Positions 34,798 to 44,377 of a stretch of DNA of 64,000 nucleotides are shown piece after piece. The notes beneath the pieces are model-generated. The model did no database searches. It was not told where the DNA came from and saw only the letters and a list, made by a program, of their open reading frames with translations. Position 1 is the stretch's first letter. Each line of letters begins with the position of its first letter. A program made the translations under genes and the position numbers. The stretch covers positions 38,734 through 102,733 of the forward strand of contig QKYL01000162.1 of NCBI GenBank assembly GCA_003255745.1. The letters run 5' to 3'. The stretch is from Paracoccus saliphilus (GTDB taxonomy: Bacteria; Pseudomonadota; Alphaproteobacteria; Rhodobacterales; Rhodobacteraceae).

Positions 34798-35377
34798 GGG
34801 AAGTGACCTCCTTGACGATGCAGGCGACGGCGGCCCTGGCCGCCTCGGGCGTGTCGGTGGGTATGATCCAGTCGGCCCGCGTCCGCTTTTGGTTGTCCGG
34901 CATCTGGCGTGCAAGGATCAATTCCAGCATTTCGGCGGTCATGCCCGGCCTGGCCAGGACCCGCGCACGTTGTGTCGCCGCATCCGTCGAGACAACGGCC
35001 ACACCATCCAGCTGCGGCGGGGTCTTGCCTTCGAACAGCAAGGGGATGTCCAGAACAACCAGCGGCGCGTCGGAATGTCGCGCGATGAACTGCTGTCGAT
35101 CCTGCGCCACAAGAGGATGGACCAGCGCCTCCAGCCGGTGCAGGGCGCCGGGATCGGCCGCCAGTTCCCGCTTCAGCGCCTCCCGGTCGATGCCGCCGTC
35201 GCGCAGGGCCGCGGGAAAAGCCGCCGCCACGGGTCCCACGGCCGCCCCGCCGGATGCGTAAAGGCTATGAACCGCGTCATCTGCATTCCAGACCGGGTAG
35301 CCCAGGTCGCGAAACATCTGCGCCGTGGTGGATTTTCCCATGCCAATACTGCCTGTCAGGCCAAGGCGAAAGGTCAT
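34790..35377 (-). CDS. coaE: Dephospho-CoA kinase
   Basis: 195-residue P-loop kinase for the last step of coenzyme A synthesis. It has Walker [10 protein letters not shown] at the N-terminus, [13 protein letters not shown] in the middle and [23 protein letters not shown] as the LID region. The start overlaps the aroE stop by 4 bases, and the end overlaps dnaQ, showing tight coupling. Confidence 0.94.
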   Translation of the reverse strand: MTFRLGLTGSIGMGKSTTAQMFRDLGYPVWNADDAVHSLYASGGAAVGPVAAAFPAALRDGGIDREALKRELAADPGALHRLEALVHPLVAQDRQQFIARHSDAPLVVLDIPLLFEGKTPPQLDGVAVVSTDAATQRARVLARPGMTAEMLELILARQMPDNQKRTRADWIIPTDTPEAARAAVACIVKEVTSHA

Positions 35378-36228
35378 CCCAAGGCGACCCGGCGCGCCTC
35401 GTCATCGACATCAGGCCGGTGCCCGAACCAGCGTTCAAATCCGGGCGCAGCCTGGTGCAACAACATCCCCAATCCGTCCACGACTTGGCATCCCCGGCCC
35501 TGCGCCTCTGCCAGGAAGGGCGTCATGAGGGGAGTGTAGACAAGATCTGTCACCAACGCGGCAGAGGACAGCGCATCCATGGGAACACGCAACGGCTGCT
35601 TGCCCTCCATCCCAAGGGAGGTGGCATTGACCAGCGTCATAGCGCCTTCCAGCATATTGCCAGCCTGTGCCCAATCATAGACAACCAGACGGGCTCCGAA
35701 CTCTGCCTTGATCTGCTCGGCCCGAAGGCGGGTACGATTGGTGATCCTCAATTCGGGCACGCCGCTGTCCAGCAGCGATGCCACCACCGCGCGTGCCGCC
35801 CCGCCGGCCCCGATGACTGCTGCCGGCCCCAGATCCGGCTGCCAATCGGGCGCGTTCTGGCGCAGGTTGGCAATGAAGCCGTAACCGTCCGTGTTGTCCG
35901 CATGGATTTTGCCGTCGGGCCGGAAGATCAGCGTGTTGGCGGCCCCGATCAGCGCCGCGCGATCAGTGACAGTGTCGGCCAGCGTCAGAACGGCTTCCTT
36001 GTGCGGGATCGTGACGTTGGCCCCGACAAAGCCCGCGCGCGGCAGGATGCGAAGAACTTCGGCCAAATGTTCCGGCATGACGGGTATCGGAATGTAATGT
36101 CCGCAAAGACCATATCGCGCCAGCCAGTGGCCATGCAGCCGGGGCGAGCGGGAATGTGCGACGGGCATGCCGATGACTCCGGCCAAAGGGGCGTGGCTGA
36201 TCTGACTGGCTGGAAAATCCTCGGTCAT
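35374..36228 (-). CDS. aroE: Shikimate dehydrogenase
   Basis: 284-residue NADP-dependent enzyme that reduces 3-dehydroshikimate. It has the substrate site GVIGMPVAHSRSPRLHG, catalytic lysine in NVTIPHKEAVL, the NADP loop AAVIGAGGAARAVVASL and ALVTDLVYTPLMTPFL. It is the first leftward gene next to the gene-free origin region; its start is 36228. Confidence 0.94.
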   Translation of the reverse strand: MTEDFPASQISHAPLAGVIGMPVAHSRSPRLHGHWLARYGLCGHYIPIPVMPEHLAEVLRILPRAGFVGANVTIPHKEAVLTLADTVTDRAALIGAANTLIFRPDGKIHADNTDGYGFIANLRQNAPDWQPDLGPAAVIGAGGAARAVVASLLDSGVPELRITNRTRLRAEQIKAEFGARLVVYDWAQAGNMLEGAMTLVNATSLGMEGKQPLRVPMDALSSAALVTDLVYTPLMTPFLAEAQGRGCQVVDGLGMLLHQAAPGFERWFGHRPDVDDEARRVALG

Positions 36229-36234
36229 CTTCGC

Positions 36235-36720
36235 TTCATCATGTGCCTGGGGGCCAAAGTCCCGTCTGCCGTCAGACTAGGCGGCATGTTCCCAAGAAAA
36301 AAGAGCCAAGCGTATCTTTTGCCACATCTTTGGTCGCAGACGCGCCGGCCGTTCGGGATGTGGACAGATTCCTGGGAGGAATCGGTTCGGGGCCTGGTGA
36401 CAAAGCCGTCAAGAGCTTTTCATCACTGAATCTCAGCTTGAACGAACCAGGAACGGCGTCCTCTTCTCCACAGGTGTACAAACTCATGCGCAGCGTCAGC
36501 CTTGTTGTGGACAAATCAAGGGCAGGATCATTATCCGCAAGATTATCCACACATGAGGAATTTGTTTACAAACAATTTTCTTTCCTTGCGGCTATTTGAC
36601 CACAAGGTTGTCCACAGGCGCTGATTCTGAGGAAATCGCAGTGAACAACGCAGGGATCCCGCTATCCACAGCCCCTACATCTACAACATTCCCTTCTATC
36701 TTCTTTTTTATTAAGTGAAG
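36235..36720. other. Probable chromosomal replication origin (oriC)
   Basis: A gene-free stretch between divergent aroE and hemJ, by far the longest in the window. Seven DnaA-box-like nonamers are seen: 36359-36367 (minus), 36464-36472, 36506-36514 (minus), 36531-36539, 36543-36551 (perfect TTATCCACA), 36608-36616 and 36662-36670. All but the first differ from TTATCCACA by at most one base. AT-rich segments flank them at 36552-36600 and 36677-36716 and could be the unwinding element. Four GANTC sites (36367, 36379, 36428, 36623) would be CcrM methylation targets. parA, parB and two parS-like sites lie within 7 kb, and genes on both sides point away. Confidence 0.85.
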
Positions 36721-36735
36721 GAGAGTGAGGTTCAG

Positions 36736-37182
36736 ATGATCGACTGGCTGCCCGTGATCTATCCCTACGTGAAGGCGTTTCACGTGATGTCGGTCATCTC
36801 TTGGATGGCGGGCTTGTTCTATCTGCCCCGGCTGTTCGTCTATCATGCCGAGCGGCGTGGCGAACTGGCCGAGCCGGTGGGCAGCTTTGTCATCATGGAA
36901 GACAAGTTGCTGCGCCTGATCATGAACCCGGCGATGATCGCCACATGGATCAGCGGCCTGACGCTGGTGATGACGCCGGGAATCGTTGATTGGACGATGA
37001 TCTGGCCTTGGGTAAAGGCCGCCGCTGTTCTGGGAATGACCTGGTTTCACATGTGGTGCGCGCGGGAACGCAGGGGTCTGGCCGCCGACAGGGCGCAGAC
37101 TGGGCGCAGATACAGGATGATGAACGAGGTTCCGACGCTGCTGATGATCGCGATCGTCAGCGCCGTGATCGTCAAGTTCTGA
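36736..37182 (+). CDS. hemJ: HemJ-type protoporphyrinogen IX oxidase
   Basis: 148-residue membrane protein with four helices, family UPF0093/HemJ, which converts protoporphyrinogen IX to protoporphyrin IX in many alphaproteobacteria. The N-terminal YVKAFHVMSVISWMAGLFYLPRLFVYHAE contains the conserved histidine, and the second signature is WPWVKAAAVLGMTWFHMW. ATG 36736 is preferred (GTGAGG five bases upstream), with AAGGAG further up; GTG 36715 would add seven residues. It is the first rightward gene beside oriC. Confidence 0.91.
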   Translation: MIDWLPVIYPYVKAFHVMSVISWMAGLFYLPRLFVYHAERRGELAEPVGSFVIMEDKLLRLIMNPAMIATWISGLTLVMTPGIVDWTMIWPWVKAAAVLGMTWFHMWCARERRGLAADRAQTGRRYRMMNEVPTLLMIAIVSAVIVKF

Positions 37183-37191
37183 TCGAAAAGA

Positions 37192-37220
37192 TTGACTCGT
37201 GCCGGGTATGGGCTTATGTG
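37192..37220 (+). promoter_or_regulatory. Candidate sigma-70 type promoter for rho
   Basis: TTGACT at 37192-37197 and TATGTG at 37215-37220 are separated by 17 bases, about 90 bases before the rho start. The -35 element is strong and the -10 weak. The long leader between it and rho could serve the known autoregulation of rho, but no specific element is recognised. Confidence 0.4.
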
Positions 37221-37309
37221 CGCCGCAACCCCGGCCGTCCGGTACGGGATTCTCCGAACACCTTTTCTGTGCCGCCCCCTGAGTGGCGCGGCCGAAAGTT
37301 TGCGCCAAA

Positions 37310-38581
37310 ATGACCGAAGAACGCCTTAACCTGTCCGATCTGAAGGCCAAGAGCCCCGCTGATCTGTTGTCCATGGCAGAAGAGTGGGAGATCGAGAACG
37401 CCTCGACCATGCGTAAGGGCGAGATGATGTTCTCGATCCTCAAGGAGCATGCCGAAGAAGGCTGGGACATCGGCGGCGAAGGGGTGCTGGAGGTCGTCCA
37501 GGACGGTTTCGGCTTCCTGCGTTCAACTGAAGCCAACTATCTGCCCGGTCCCGATGACATCTATGTCAGTCCGGACATGATCCGGCAGCACTCGTTGCGC
37601 ACCGGCGATTCCGTGGAAGGCGTGATCCGCGCGCCCGGAGAGAACGAACGATATTTCGCGCTGACCAAGGTCGAGCGGATCAACTTTGAGGATCCCGAAA
37701 AGGCGCGCCATAAGGTTGCCTTCGACAACCTGACGCCGCTTTATCCTGATGAACGGCTGAAGATGGAGATCGAAGATCCGACCCTGAAGGACCGCAGCGC
37801 CCGGATCATTGATCTGGTGTCGCCGATCGGAAAAGGGCAGCGGTCACTGATCGTGGCTCCGCCGCGGACCGGCAAGACCGTGCTGTTACAGAATATCGCC
37901 CATTCGATCGAGCGAAATCACCCTGAATGCTATCTGATCGTCCTGCTGATTGACGAACGTCCCGAAGAAGTAACCGACATGCAGCGCAGTGTGCGTGGTG
38001 AAGTCGTATCCTCGACCTTCGACGAACCTGCGAGCCGTCACGTCGCCGTATCGGAAATGGTGATCGAGAAGGCCAAGCGTTTGGTCGAGCACAAACGAGA
38101 TGTGGTGATTCTTCTTGATTCTATTACAAGACTTGGTCGTGCGTTCAACACTGTGGTGCCAAGTTCCGGCAAGGTTCTGACGGGGGGCGTCGATGCGAAC
38201 GCCCTGCAACGTCCAAAACGCTTTTTCGGCGCCGCGCGCAACATTGAAGAAGGCGGCAGTCTGACCATCATTGCCACCGCGCTGATCGATACCGGCTCGC
38301 GGATGGATGAGGTCATCTTTGAAGAGTTCAAGGGCACTGGCAACAGCGAGATCGTGCTGGACCGCAAGGTCGCAGACAAGCGCGTCTTCCCGGCAATGGA
38401 CATCCTCAAGTCGGGCACGAGGAAAGAGGAACTGCTGGTCGACAGCAAGGACCTGCAGAAGACTTACCTGCTTCGCCGCATCCTGAACCCGATGGGCACG
38501 ACAGATGCTGTCGAGTTCCTGATCTCAAAGCTGAAGCAGACCAAGAGCAATGCCGAGTTCTTTGACTCGATGAACGCCTGA
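37310..38581 (+). CDS. rho: Transcription termination factor Rho
   Basis: 423-residue hexameric RNA helicase. The N-terminal domain ([26 protein letters not shown]) and primary RNA-binding OB fold ([22 protein letters not shown]) are followed by the P-loop [15 protein letters not shown], Walker [17 protein letters not shown] and the Q/R-loop region. Length and order are normal. ATG 37310 gives the conserved [11 protein letters not shown] start. It follows hemJ and precedes mnmE by 10 bases. Confidence 0.96.
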   Translation: MTEERLNLSDLKAKSPADLLSMAEEWEIENASTMRKGEMMFSILKEHAEEGWDIGGEGVLEVVQDGFGFLRSTEANYLPGPDDIYVSPDMIRQHSLRTGDSVEGVIRAPGENERYFALTKVERINFEDPEKARHKVAFDNLTPLYPDERLKMEIEDPTLKDRSARIIDLVSPIGKGQRSLIVAPPRTGKTVLLQNIAHSIERNHPECYLIVLLIDERPEEVTDMQRSVRGEVVSSTFDEPASRHVAVSEMVIEKAKRLVEHKRDVVILLDSITRLGRAFNTVVPSSGKVLTGGVDANALQRPKRFFGAARNIEEGGSLTIIATALIDTGSRMDEVIFEEFKGTGNSEIVLDRKVADKRVFPAMDILKSGTRKEELLVDSKDLQKTYLLRRILNPMGTTDAVEFLISKLKQTKSNAEFFDSMNA

Positions 38582-38591
38582 CGAGGCCGAA

Positions 38592-39857
38592 ATGGATCTG
38601 ATTTTCGCAGAAGCCACCCCGCCCGGGCGGGGGGGCGTTTCTGTCATCCGGCTAAGTGGAGCGGGTGCACGGGCTGCGGCCGAAAAGTTGGTCGGCCTGA
38701 TGCCGCAGCCGCGTTTCGCCTATTTCAGGGACTTGAAAGAGGGGAGCGAGCACCTCGATCAGGTGCTGGCTTTGTGGTTTGCCGCGGGAGCGAGTTTTAC
38801 AGGCGAAGAAGTGGCCGAGCTGCATCTGCACGGTGCGCAGGTCGTAACCCGGCGCGTCGCGGTCGCTTTGCAGAACTTGGGTGCCCGCGGAGCTGATGCT
38901 GGCGAATTTACCCGCCGGGCATTCTTGAATGGCCGAATGGACCTGGCTGAGATCGAGGGTTTGGGTGATCTTCTGGCTGCAGAAACTGAATCGCAACGTA
39001 AACTCGCCCTGCGCGCGGCAGGCGGGGAAATGGCCAAGCGCGCAGAGGCTTGGCGGTCAATGCTGATCGAGGCCGGCGCCCTGGTAGAAGTCAGCGTGGA
39101 TTTTGCCGATGAAGATGTTCCCGATGAGGTGCCGCAGCGCGTTTTTGAAATTGTAGAAGACCTTATCCGGCAGATCCAGCAAGAGCTTGATGGCTTTAGT
39201 GCAGCCGAGCGTGTGCGGCAGGGTTTCGAGGTGGCGATCATCGGGCCACCGAACGCAGGAAAATCAAGCCTGATGAACAGGTTGGCGCGCCGGGACGTTG
39301 CCATTGTTTCCGAGGTTGCCGGTACCACGCGCGATGTGATCGAGGTCAGGATGGACCTGAATGGCTTGGCGGTGACGCTTTTGGATACCGCTGGTTTCCG
39401 AGAGGCGGGTGATCTTGTTGAGGCTGCCGGCGTTGCTCGCGCCCGAAGTCGTGCCGAGGCGGCCGACCTGCGCATCCATCTTTCGCCGAGTGCTGAACCG
39501 CTCAAAGATCTTTGGCGCGACGAAGATCTTGTTGTCAGAAGCAAGGCTGATCTGTCTGCCGCCGCAGGGGGGCTGTCCATCTCAGCCTTTTCTGGAGAGG
39601 GCATAGATGAGTTGATAAAGTCCTTGTTCGAAGTTCTGGCAGAAAGGTCGAGTAATGCAGGTCTTATCAGTCATGAACGTCAACATGCAGAACTGTGTGA
39701 CGCCAAGTCGGTGTTGGAAACTGTCTTTGATGCCCCTGTGGAGTTAATCGCCGAGGCGCTTCGACGTGCGAGTGCCGCACTGGATCGACTTTTGGGACGA
39801 ATCGATGCAGAAGACTATCTTGACCGGATATTCTCATCCTTCTGCATCGGCAAATAG
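38592..39857 (+). CDS. mnmE: tRNA modification GTPase MnmE
   Basis: 421-residue GTPase that, with MnmG, makes the 5-carboxymethylaminomethyl group on wobble uridine 34. It has the N-terminal THF-binding domain ([20 protein letters not shown]), the G domain with G1 [10 protein letters not shown]2 in AGTTRDV, G3 DTAGF, and a G4 that reads SKAD where NKxD is usual, and the C-terminal FCIGK motif. Third-codon GC falls noticeably in the second half of the gene. mnmG follows directly, its ribosome binding site overlapping the stop codon. Confidence 0.95.
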   Translation: MDLIFAEATPPGRGGVSVIRLSGAGARAAAEKLVGLMPQPRFAYFRDLKEGSEHLDQVLALWFAAGASFTGEEVAELHLHGAQVVTRRVAVALQNLGARGADAGEFTRRAFLNGRMDLAEIEGLGDLLAAETESQRKLALRAAGGEMAKRAEAWRSMLIEAGALVEVSVDFADEDVPDEVPQRVFEIVEDLIRQIQQELDGFSAAERVRQGFEVAIIGPPNAGKSSLMNRLARRDVAIVSEVAGTTRDVIEVRMDLNGLAVTLLDTAGFREAGDLVEAAGVARARSRAEAADLRIHLSPSAEPLKDLWRDEDLVVRSKADLSAAAGGLSISAFSGEGIDELIKSLFEVLAERSSNAGLISHERQHAELCDAKSVLETVFDAPVELIAEALRRASAALDRLLGRIDAEDYLDRIFSSFCIGK

Positions 39858-39860
39858 GAG

Positions 39861-39876
39861 TGCTTCACGTGAAACA
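39861..39876. promoter_or_regulatory. parS-like ParB binding site over the mnmG start
   Basis: TGCTTCACGTGAAACA differs by one base from the parS palindrome TGTTTCACGTGAAACA, and the core CACGTG and right arm are perfect. It lies about 3.2 kb from the origin boxes and covers the mnmG start codon. ParA and ParB are encoded 2.4-4 kb away. Confidence 0.82.
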
Positions 39877-41728
39877 TTTTGATGTTGCCGTAGTGGGCGC
39901 AGGTCATGCTGGCATCGAGGCCGCAGCTGCTGCAGCGCGGGTGGGTGCTAATGTTGCTCTGATCACCCTCCGTCCAGGGGATATCGGTACCTTATCCTGC
40001 AATCCTGCCATTGGCGGTCTGGGAAAGGGACATCTGGTTCGTGAAGTGGATGCCCTGGACGGGGTCATGGGCAGGATCGCCGACGCTGCTGGCATTCAGT
40101 TCAGGTTGCTGAATCGCCGCAAAGGACCGGCAGTCCAAGGGCCAAGAGCGCAAATGGATCGGAGCGCCTACCGCAACGCTGCGTACCGTATCATGAGCAA
40201 CTACCCCGGGGTTACCCTCATCTTCGGGGAAGTAGATTCCATCCGAGCGCAAGAAGGGTACATCACGGGCTTAAGCTTGGCGGACGGAACAAAATACGCA
40301 TGTTCCACCCTTGTGCTGACGACCGGAACCTTTCTGAATGGCATGATCCATATTGGAGATGTCAGCAAACCTGCTGGTCGGTGGGGAAATGATGCTGCGG
40401 TCGGATTGGCAGCCTCACTGCGACAGTTCGACCTACCTCTGGGACGCCTAAAAACAGGGACGCCGCCACGTTTGGATGGCGGCAGCATCAACTGGTCGGC
40501 TTTGGAAAGCCAGCCAGGCGATGAGGAACCGACTCTGTTTTCTTATCTTTCGGACAAACCCCGGCTGCGGCAGGTCTGCTGCGGGATTACCCACACAAAC
40601 GAAGCCACCCATACGATCATTCGCAACAATATTGCCCAATCGGCTATGTATGGCGGTCAAATTTCTGGTCGCGGACCTCGTTACTGTCCTTCAATTGAGG
40701 ACAAGGTTATTCGGTTCGCTGATAAATTATCGCACCAGATATTCCTAGAGCCTGAGGGCCTCGAAGATCAAACTGTTTATCCCAACGGAATATCCACGTC
40801 TCTTCCAGTAGAGGTCCAAAAGGCTTATGTTCAGTCCATTAAAGGGCTGGAGCAGGCGGTTATCCTTCAACCCGGCTATGCTGTTGAATATGACTACGTC
40901 GACCCCACGGCTCTGGACGCTACTTTAAGGGTCCGCAGCGTCGATGGTCTGTACTTGGCCGGCCAGATCAATGGGACAACGGGTTATGAAGAGGCCGCAG
41001 CCCAAGGATTGGCTGCTGGGTTAAATGCTGCCCTTGAAGCGAAAGGGAAAGAGAGGCAGCGTTTTAGTCGAACGAACAGCTACATTGGGGTCATGATTGA
41101 CGACCTGATCTCGCGCGGTGTTACTGAGCCATATCGGATGTTCACGTCCCGGGCCGAGTTCCGATTGACGTTGCGGGCAGACAATGCAGATCAACGTTTG
41201 ACGGAATGGGGCCGCGCTTTGGGCTGTGTTGGTGATGTACGCTGGCAGTCGTTCTCGGACCGCCAAGCTTTATATTTCAGCGCACGCACAGCGCTTGAAC
41301 ATCGGTGTCTAAGTCCTTCAGAACTTGCCAAGGGAGGTCTTGCGGTTCGGCAGGATGGTCAGCAACGATCCTTGTTCACGTTATTGGGTCTGAATGACAT
41401 TGATCAAGCTGGGCTGGCTGCACTGGCGCCAGAAATTGCAGCCATAAATGAAACAACGCTGACGCAACTGCGCAACGACTCCCTCTATAGCCAATACGTT
41501 GATCGGCAGGCCCGCGATGCTGAGGCTATCAAGGCAAATGAGGAGGTCACCCTTGGAAAAGACATCGACTACTCCTCGTTGGGCGGACTCTCAGGAGAGT
41601 TGGTGCGCAAGTTGTCTGATCGCGCCCCAGAAACCTTGGCTGATGCGGCGAAGATAGAAGGCATGACGCCTGCGGCGCTGGCTTTGCTTCTGTCTACAAA
41701 AAAAATTGCAGGGCGGCGCAGGACGTGA
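39869..41728 (+). CDS. mnmG: tRNA uridine-5-carboxymethylaminomethyl modification enzyme MnmG (GidA)
   Basis: 619-residue FAD enzyme, partner of MnmE. The dinucleotide motif [21 protein letters not shown] is at the N-terminus, with [37 protein letters not shown] and [20 protein letters not shown] following. GTG 39869 is preferred over GTG 39860: GGAG lies 8 bases before it, and the family starts close to the FAD motif. The start codon is inside the parS-like palindrome. Base composition is markedly less GC-rich than most of the window. The stop overlaps the rsmG start (GTGA). Confidence 0.94.
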   Translation: MKHFDVAVVGAGHAGIEAAAAAARVGANVALITLRPGDIGTLSCNPAIGGLGKGHLVREVDALDGVMGRIADAAGIQFRLLNRRKGPAVQGPRAQMDRSAYRNAAYRIMSNYPGVTLIFGEVDSIRAQEGYITGLSLADGTKYACSTLVLTTGTFLNGMIHIGDVSKPAGRWGNDAAVGLAASLRQFDLPLGRLKTGTPPRLDGGSINWSALESQPGDEEPTLFSYLSDKPRLRQVCCGITHTNEATHTIIRNNIAQSAMYGGQISGRGPRYCPSIEDKVIRFADKLSHQIFLEPEGLEDQTVYPNGISTSLPVEVQKAYVQSIKGLEQAVILQPGYAVEYDYVDPTALDATLRVRSVDGLYLAGQINGTTGYEEAAAQGLAAGLNAALEAKGKERQRFSRTNSYIGVMIDDLISRGVTEPYRMFTSRAEFRLTLRADNADQRLTEWGRALGCVGDVRWQSFSDRQALYFSARTALEHRCLSPSELAKGGLAVRQDGQQRSLFTLLGLNDIDQAGLAALAPEIAAINETTLTQLRNDSLYSQYVDRQARDAEAIKANEEVTLGKDIDYSSLGGLSGELVRKLSDRAPETLADAAKIEGMTPAALALLLSTKKIAGRRRT

Positions 41729-42315
41729 CTGTTCCACGTGAAACAGAAGCCAGGTTGCGTGATTATGCAAGCTTAGTGACGCGCTGGAATCCTCGTATTA
41801 ATTTGGTAGCTCAAGCGACTGTGTCTGATTTCGCCGAAAGGCATTTGCGAGATTCTCTCCAACTCGCTGAACTCGTTGATGTCAGGCAGGGAAACTGGGT
41901 GGACTTGGGCAGCGGTGGGGGGCTTCCGGGACTGGTGGCTGCGATCTTTTTTGCTAACCGGCCAGTCAAATTTACTTTGGTTGAAAGCGACAAACGTAAA
42001 TCAGCTTTTCTGAGAACAGTCGCTCGACAACTGGATTTGGAGAATGTCTGCGTCATCAATGAGCGCATTGAAGCGATTCAGCCGCTCAGTGCTGATCATG
42101 TTTCAGCACGCGCATTAGCGCCACTTCCAAAGCTTCTTGGCATGGTTCAGCGACACCTTTCACCGCACGGCGCTGCTTGGCTGATGAAAGGTCGGAATTG
42201 GCAGCAGGAATGCAAAGCCGCGGCCGTAGATTGGCAGTTTGAATTGGCCTCCTTTCCCAGTAAGACTGATCCCGAAGCCGCGATCCTCAAGATAACCGGA
42301 GTTTCCGATGCGTGA
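41725..42315 (+). CDS. rsmG: 16S rRNA (guanine527-N7)-methyltransferase RsmG (GidB)
   Basis: 196-residue SAM-dependent methyltransferase. It shows [13 protein letters not shown] and [15 protein letters not shown] near the N-terminus, the SAM loop [14 protein letters not shown], and a conserved [14 protein letters not shown] block. GTG 41725 overlaps the mnmG stop; the first codons run through a parS-like site. Codon use is as GC-poor as in mnmG. The 3' end overlaps parA by 8 bases. Confidence 0.94.
   Translation: MTVPRETEARLRDYASLVTRWNPRINLVAQATVSDFAERHLRDSLQLAELVDVRQGNWVDLGSGGGLPGLVAAIFFANRPVKFTLVESDKRKSAFLRTVARQLDLENVCVINERIEAIQPLSADHVSARALAPLPKLLGMVQRHLSPHGAAWLMKGRNWQQECKAAAVDWQFELASFPSKTDPEAAILKITGVSDA
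41730..41745. promoter_or_regulatory. parS-like ParB binding site at the rsmG start
   Basis: TGTTCCACGTGAAACA fits the widely conserved parS pattern TGTTNCACGTGAAACA exactly. It encodes residues 2-7 of RsmG, about 5 kb from the origin boxes and 600 bases before parA. Together with the site at 39861 it forms the likely partition centromere. Confidence 0.88.
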
Positions 42316-43093
42316 GCAGCATATTGTCGCCATCGCTAATCAGAAGGGCGGCGTCGGCAAAACCACAACCGCCGTCAACTTGGGCGCAGCCTTGGCCGCA
42401 GAGGGGCACAGCGTTATCTTGATTGACTTGGACCCCCAAGGCAATGCTTCGACGGGACTTGGTGTGGAGGCAGATCAACGTGCATGGACTGTCTATGATC
42501 TTCTGACAGGAGACGTAGATCTGGAAACTGCAGCGATTCAGACACAGGTTCCGAATCTATCGGTCGTCCCCTCAACCCCGGATCTTGCGTCTGCTGATGT
42601 GGATTTATCGCAAACTGCTGATCGCACCCGTCTGCTGGAAAGACAACTACGAACCGCGGCGCCAGGAACCATTATTTTGATCGATTGCCCTCCAGCCCTC
42701 GGACTTCTGACAGTGAATGCGATGGTCGCTGCGTCAAGCGTCTTGGTGCCACTTCAAGCTGAGTTCTATGCCCTGGAGGGGCTCTCGCAGCTTCTGGGCA
42801 CAGTAAAGCAGGTTCGGCAGGGGCCCAACCCGCGGCTACGCATCAATGGCATCCTTTTGACGATGTCTGATTATCGCAACAATCTGGCCCAGCAGGTGGA
42901 AGCAGATGCCCGCGAAACTTTGGGAGATTTGGTATATCCAACCGTGATCCCGCGTAATGTCCGGGTGTCCGAGGCGCCGTCGCACGCGCAACCGGTTCTG
43001 GTATATGATCCTTCGTCCAAAGGAAGCGTCGCCTATAAGCGCTTTGCCTCCGAATTTACTGCCCGCCTGAAACTCGTGCCGGAGGTGGCCTGA
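42308..43093 (+). CDS. parA: Chromosome partitioning ATPase ParA
   Basis: 261-residue deviant Walker A ATPase of the Soj/ParA type: IVAIANQKGGVGKTTTAVNLG, Walker A' LIDLDPQGNASTGLG and IILIDCPPALGLLTVNAM. It has no N-terminal HTH, as in chromosomal ParA proteins. It drives origin segregation with ParB and parS. It overlaps rsmG by 8 bases and its stop shares a base with the parB start (TGATG). Confidence 0.96.
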   Translation: MREQHIVAIANQKGGVGKTTTAVNLGAALAAEGHSVILIDLDPQGNASTGLGVEADQRAWTVYDLLTGDVDLETAAIQTQVPNLSVVPSTPDLASADVDLSQTADRTRLLERQLRTAAPGTIILIDCPPALGLLTVNAMVAASSVLVPLQAEFYALEGLSQLLGTVKQVRQGPNPRLRINGILLTMSDYRNNLAQQVEADARETLGDLVYPTVIPRNVRVSEAPSHAQPVLVYDPSSKGSVAYKRFASEFTARLKLVPEVA

Positions 43094-43986
43094 TGTCTGA
43101 CAGCAAAATTGCGAAACGGGGTCTTGGGCGGGGGCTGTCCGCCCTGATGGCGGACATGGATCTGGGTCCCGAGGCAAAGGCGACAGCCGGGCGCGATCGG
43201 ACCCTGGTGCCCATCGAACAGATTACCGCCAACCCTGACCAGCCACGGCGCAGCTTTGATCCCGAGGCTCTGCAGGAACTGGCAGCCTCGTTAAAGCAGC
43301 GCGGTATCCTGCAGCCGTTGATCGTCCGGCCGCATCCGCAGGATCCAAACCTGTTCCAAATCGTGGCAGGTGAGCGTCGCTGGCGCGCAGCGCAGATGGC
43401 GCAGCTTCATGAGGTTCCTGTCATCATTCGCGAGATGTCGGACACCGAAGTTCTGGAAGTCGCCATTATTGAAAATATCCAGCGGGCCGACCTGAATGCC
43501 ATCGAGGAGGCCGCCTCGTTTCGACAGCTGATGGACCGGTTTGGCCACACCCAAGAACGCCTGGCAGAGGCTTTGAACAAAAGCCGAAGCCACATAGCCA
43601 ACCTTCTGCGCCTTCTTAACCTGCCAGATTCCGTGCAGGAGATGGTGAAGGACGGTAAATTGAGCGCCGGCCACGCCCGGGCGCTGATCACGGCAGAGGA
43701 TGCCGCCCAACTGGCACGGCGTGTTGCGGAGAAAGGTCTTTCGGTTCGTGAAACCGAAGAAATGGTGCGGAAGCTGGCGCAGCCGCGCGCGGGAAAAGCC
43801 CCAAGACACGGCCGCGCTGATGGGAAAGACGCCGATACAAAGGCCTTGGAAGCAGATCTTGCGGCGCAGCTCAAGATGAGAGTGCAGATCACCCATACCG
43901 GCGCCGAAGGGGGTGAACTGACAATTGCATATCGCGATTTAGACGAGTTGGACCGCTTGTGCCAGATCTTGGGGACCAAGCCCTAA
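43093..43986 (+). CDS. parB: Chromosome partitioning protein ParB
   Basis: 297-residue CTPase/DNA-binding protein. After an N-terminal ParA-interacting segment (KRGLGRGLSALMADMD) come the conserved boxes NPDQPRRSFDPEALQELAASL and IVAGERRWRAAQMAQ (the CTP-binding region). The HTH domain (TQERLAEALNKSRSHIANLLRLLNLP) and a C-terminal dimerisation domain follow. Cognate parS-like sites lie at 39861 and 41730. Confidence 0.96.
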   Translation: MSDSKIAKRGLGRGLSALMADMDLGPEAKATAGRDRTLVPIEQITANPDQPRRSFDPEALQELAASLKQRGILQPLIVRPHPQDPNLFQIVAGERRWRAAQMAQLHEVPVIIREMSDTEVLEVAIIENIQRADLNAIEEAASFRQLMDRFGHTQERLAEALNKSRSHIANLLRLLNLPDSVQEMVKDGKLSAGHARALITAEDAAQLARRVAEKGLSVRETEEMVRKLAQPRAGKAPRHGRADGKDADTKALEADLAAQLKMRVQITHTGAEGGELTIAYRDLDELDRLCQILGTKP

Positions 43987-44019
43987 CACAACATCTTGCG
44001 CTATGCAGGAGAATTACCT

Positions 44020-44376
44020 CTAGGGGTGGGGGCGGGTGATTAGAAATGCTGCCACCCCGGCGCAAATACCAGCTTGTGTCGCCACCACCCATAGCGGCAT
44101 GCCGACCAGCCAGGACAGCAATACGCCGCCGCTCATTGCGCTGATGGCCCAAATTTTGGCCACGGGCCCTACCGCGCCTCGTTCTTGCCAAGCCCGGACG
44201 GGCGGACCGTAGGTCGGGTGATCCAAGATCCGCTGTTGCAGGACCGGCGATGAACGGGAGAAAGCCCAAGCTGCAACCAGCAGGAACGGGACCGTCGGCA
44301 CCACCGGCAGGGCCACGCCGATGATCGCCAATGCCATGAACGTCCAGCCGATAGCCAGCCACATGCCCCGGCGCAT
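44020..44376 (-). CDS. DUF454/YbaN-family inner membrane protein
   Basis: 118-residue membrane protein with the YbaN/DUF454 pattern: IGVALPVVPTVPFLLVAAWAFSRSSP, LQQRILDHPTYGPPVRAW, then two more helices. No function is established for the family. It is the last gene of the rph-rdgB-ridA-hemW operon, separated by a single base from the hemW stop, and convergent with parB. Confidence 0.87.
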   Translation of the reverse strand: MRRGMWLAIGWTFMALAIIGVALPVVPTVPFLLVAAWAFSRSSPVLQQRILDHPTYGPPVRAWQERGAVGPVAKIWAISAMSGGVLLSWLVGMPLWVVATQAGICAGVAAFLITRPHP

Positions 44377-44377
44377 G

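Noticed and set aside
36776..36791. CGTTTCACGTGATGTC inside hemJ as a third parS site
   Set aside because: The left arm and core match, but four of five right-arm bases differ, so it is at best a half site.
38592..42315. Genomic island or recent transfer of mnmE-mnmG-rsmG
   Set aside because: No integrase, repeat, tRNA or insertion sequence flanks the block and its gene order is the usual chromosomal one; kept only as a composition observation.
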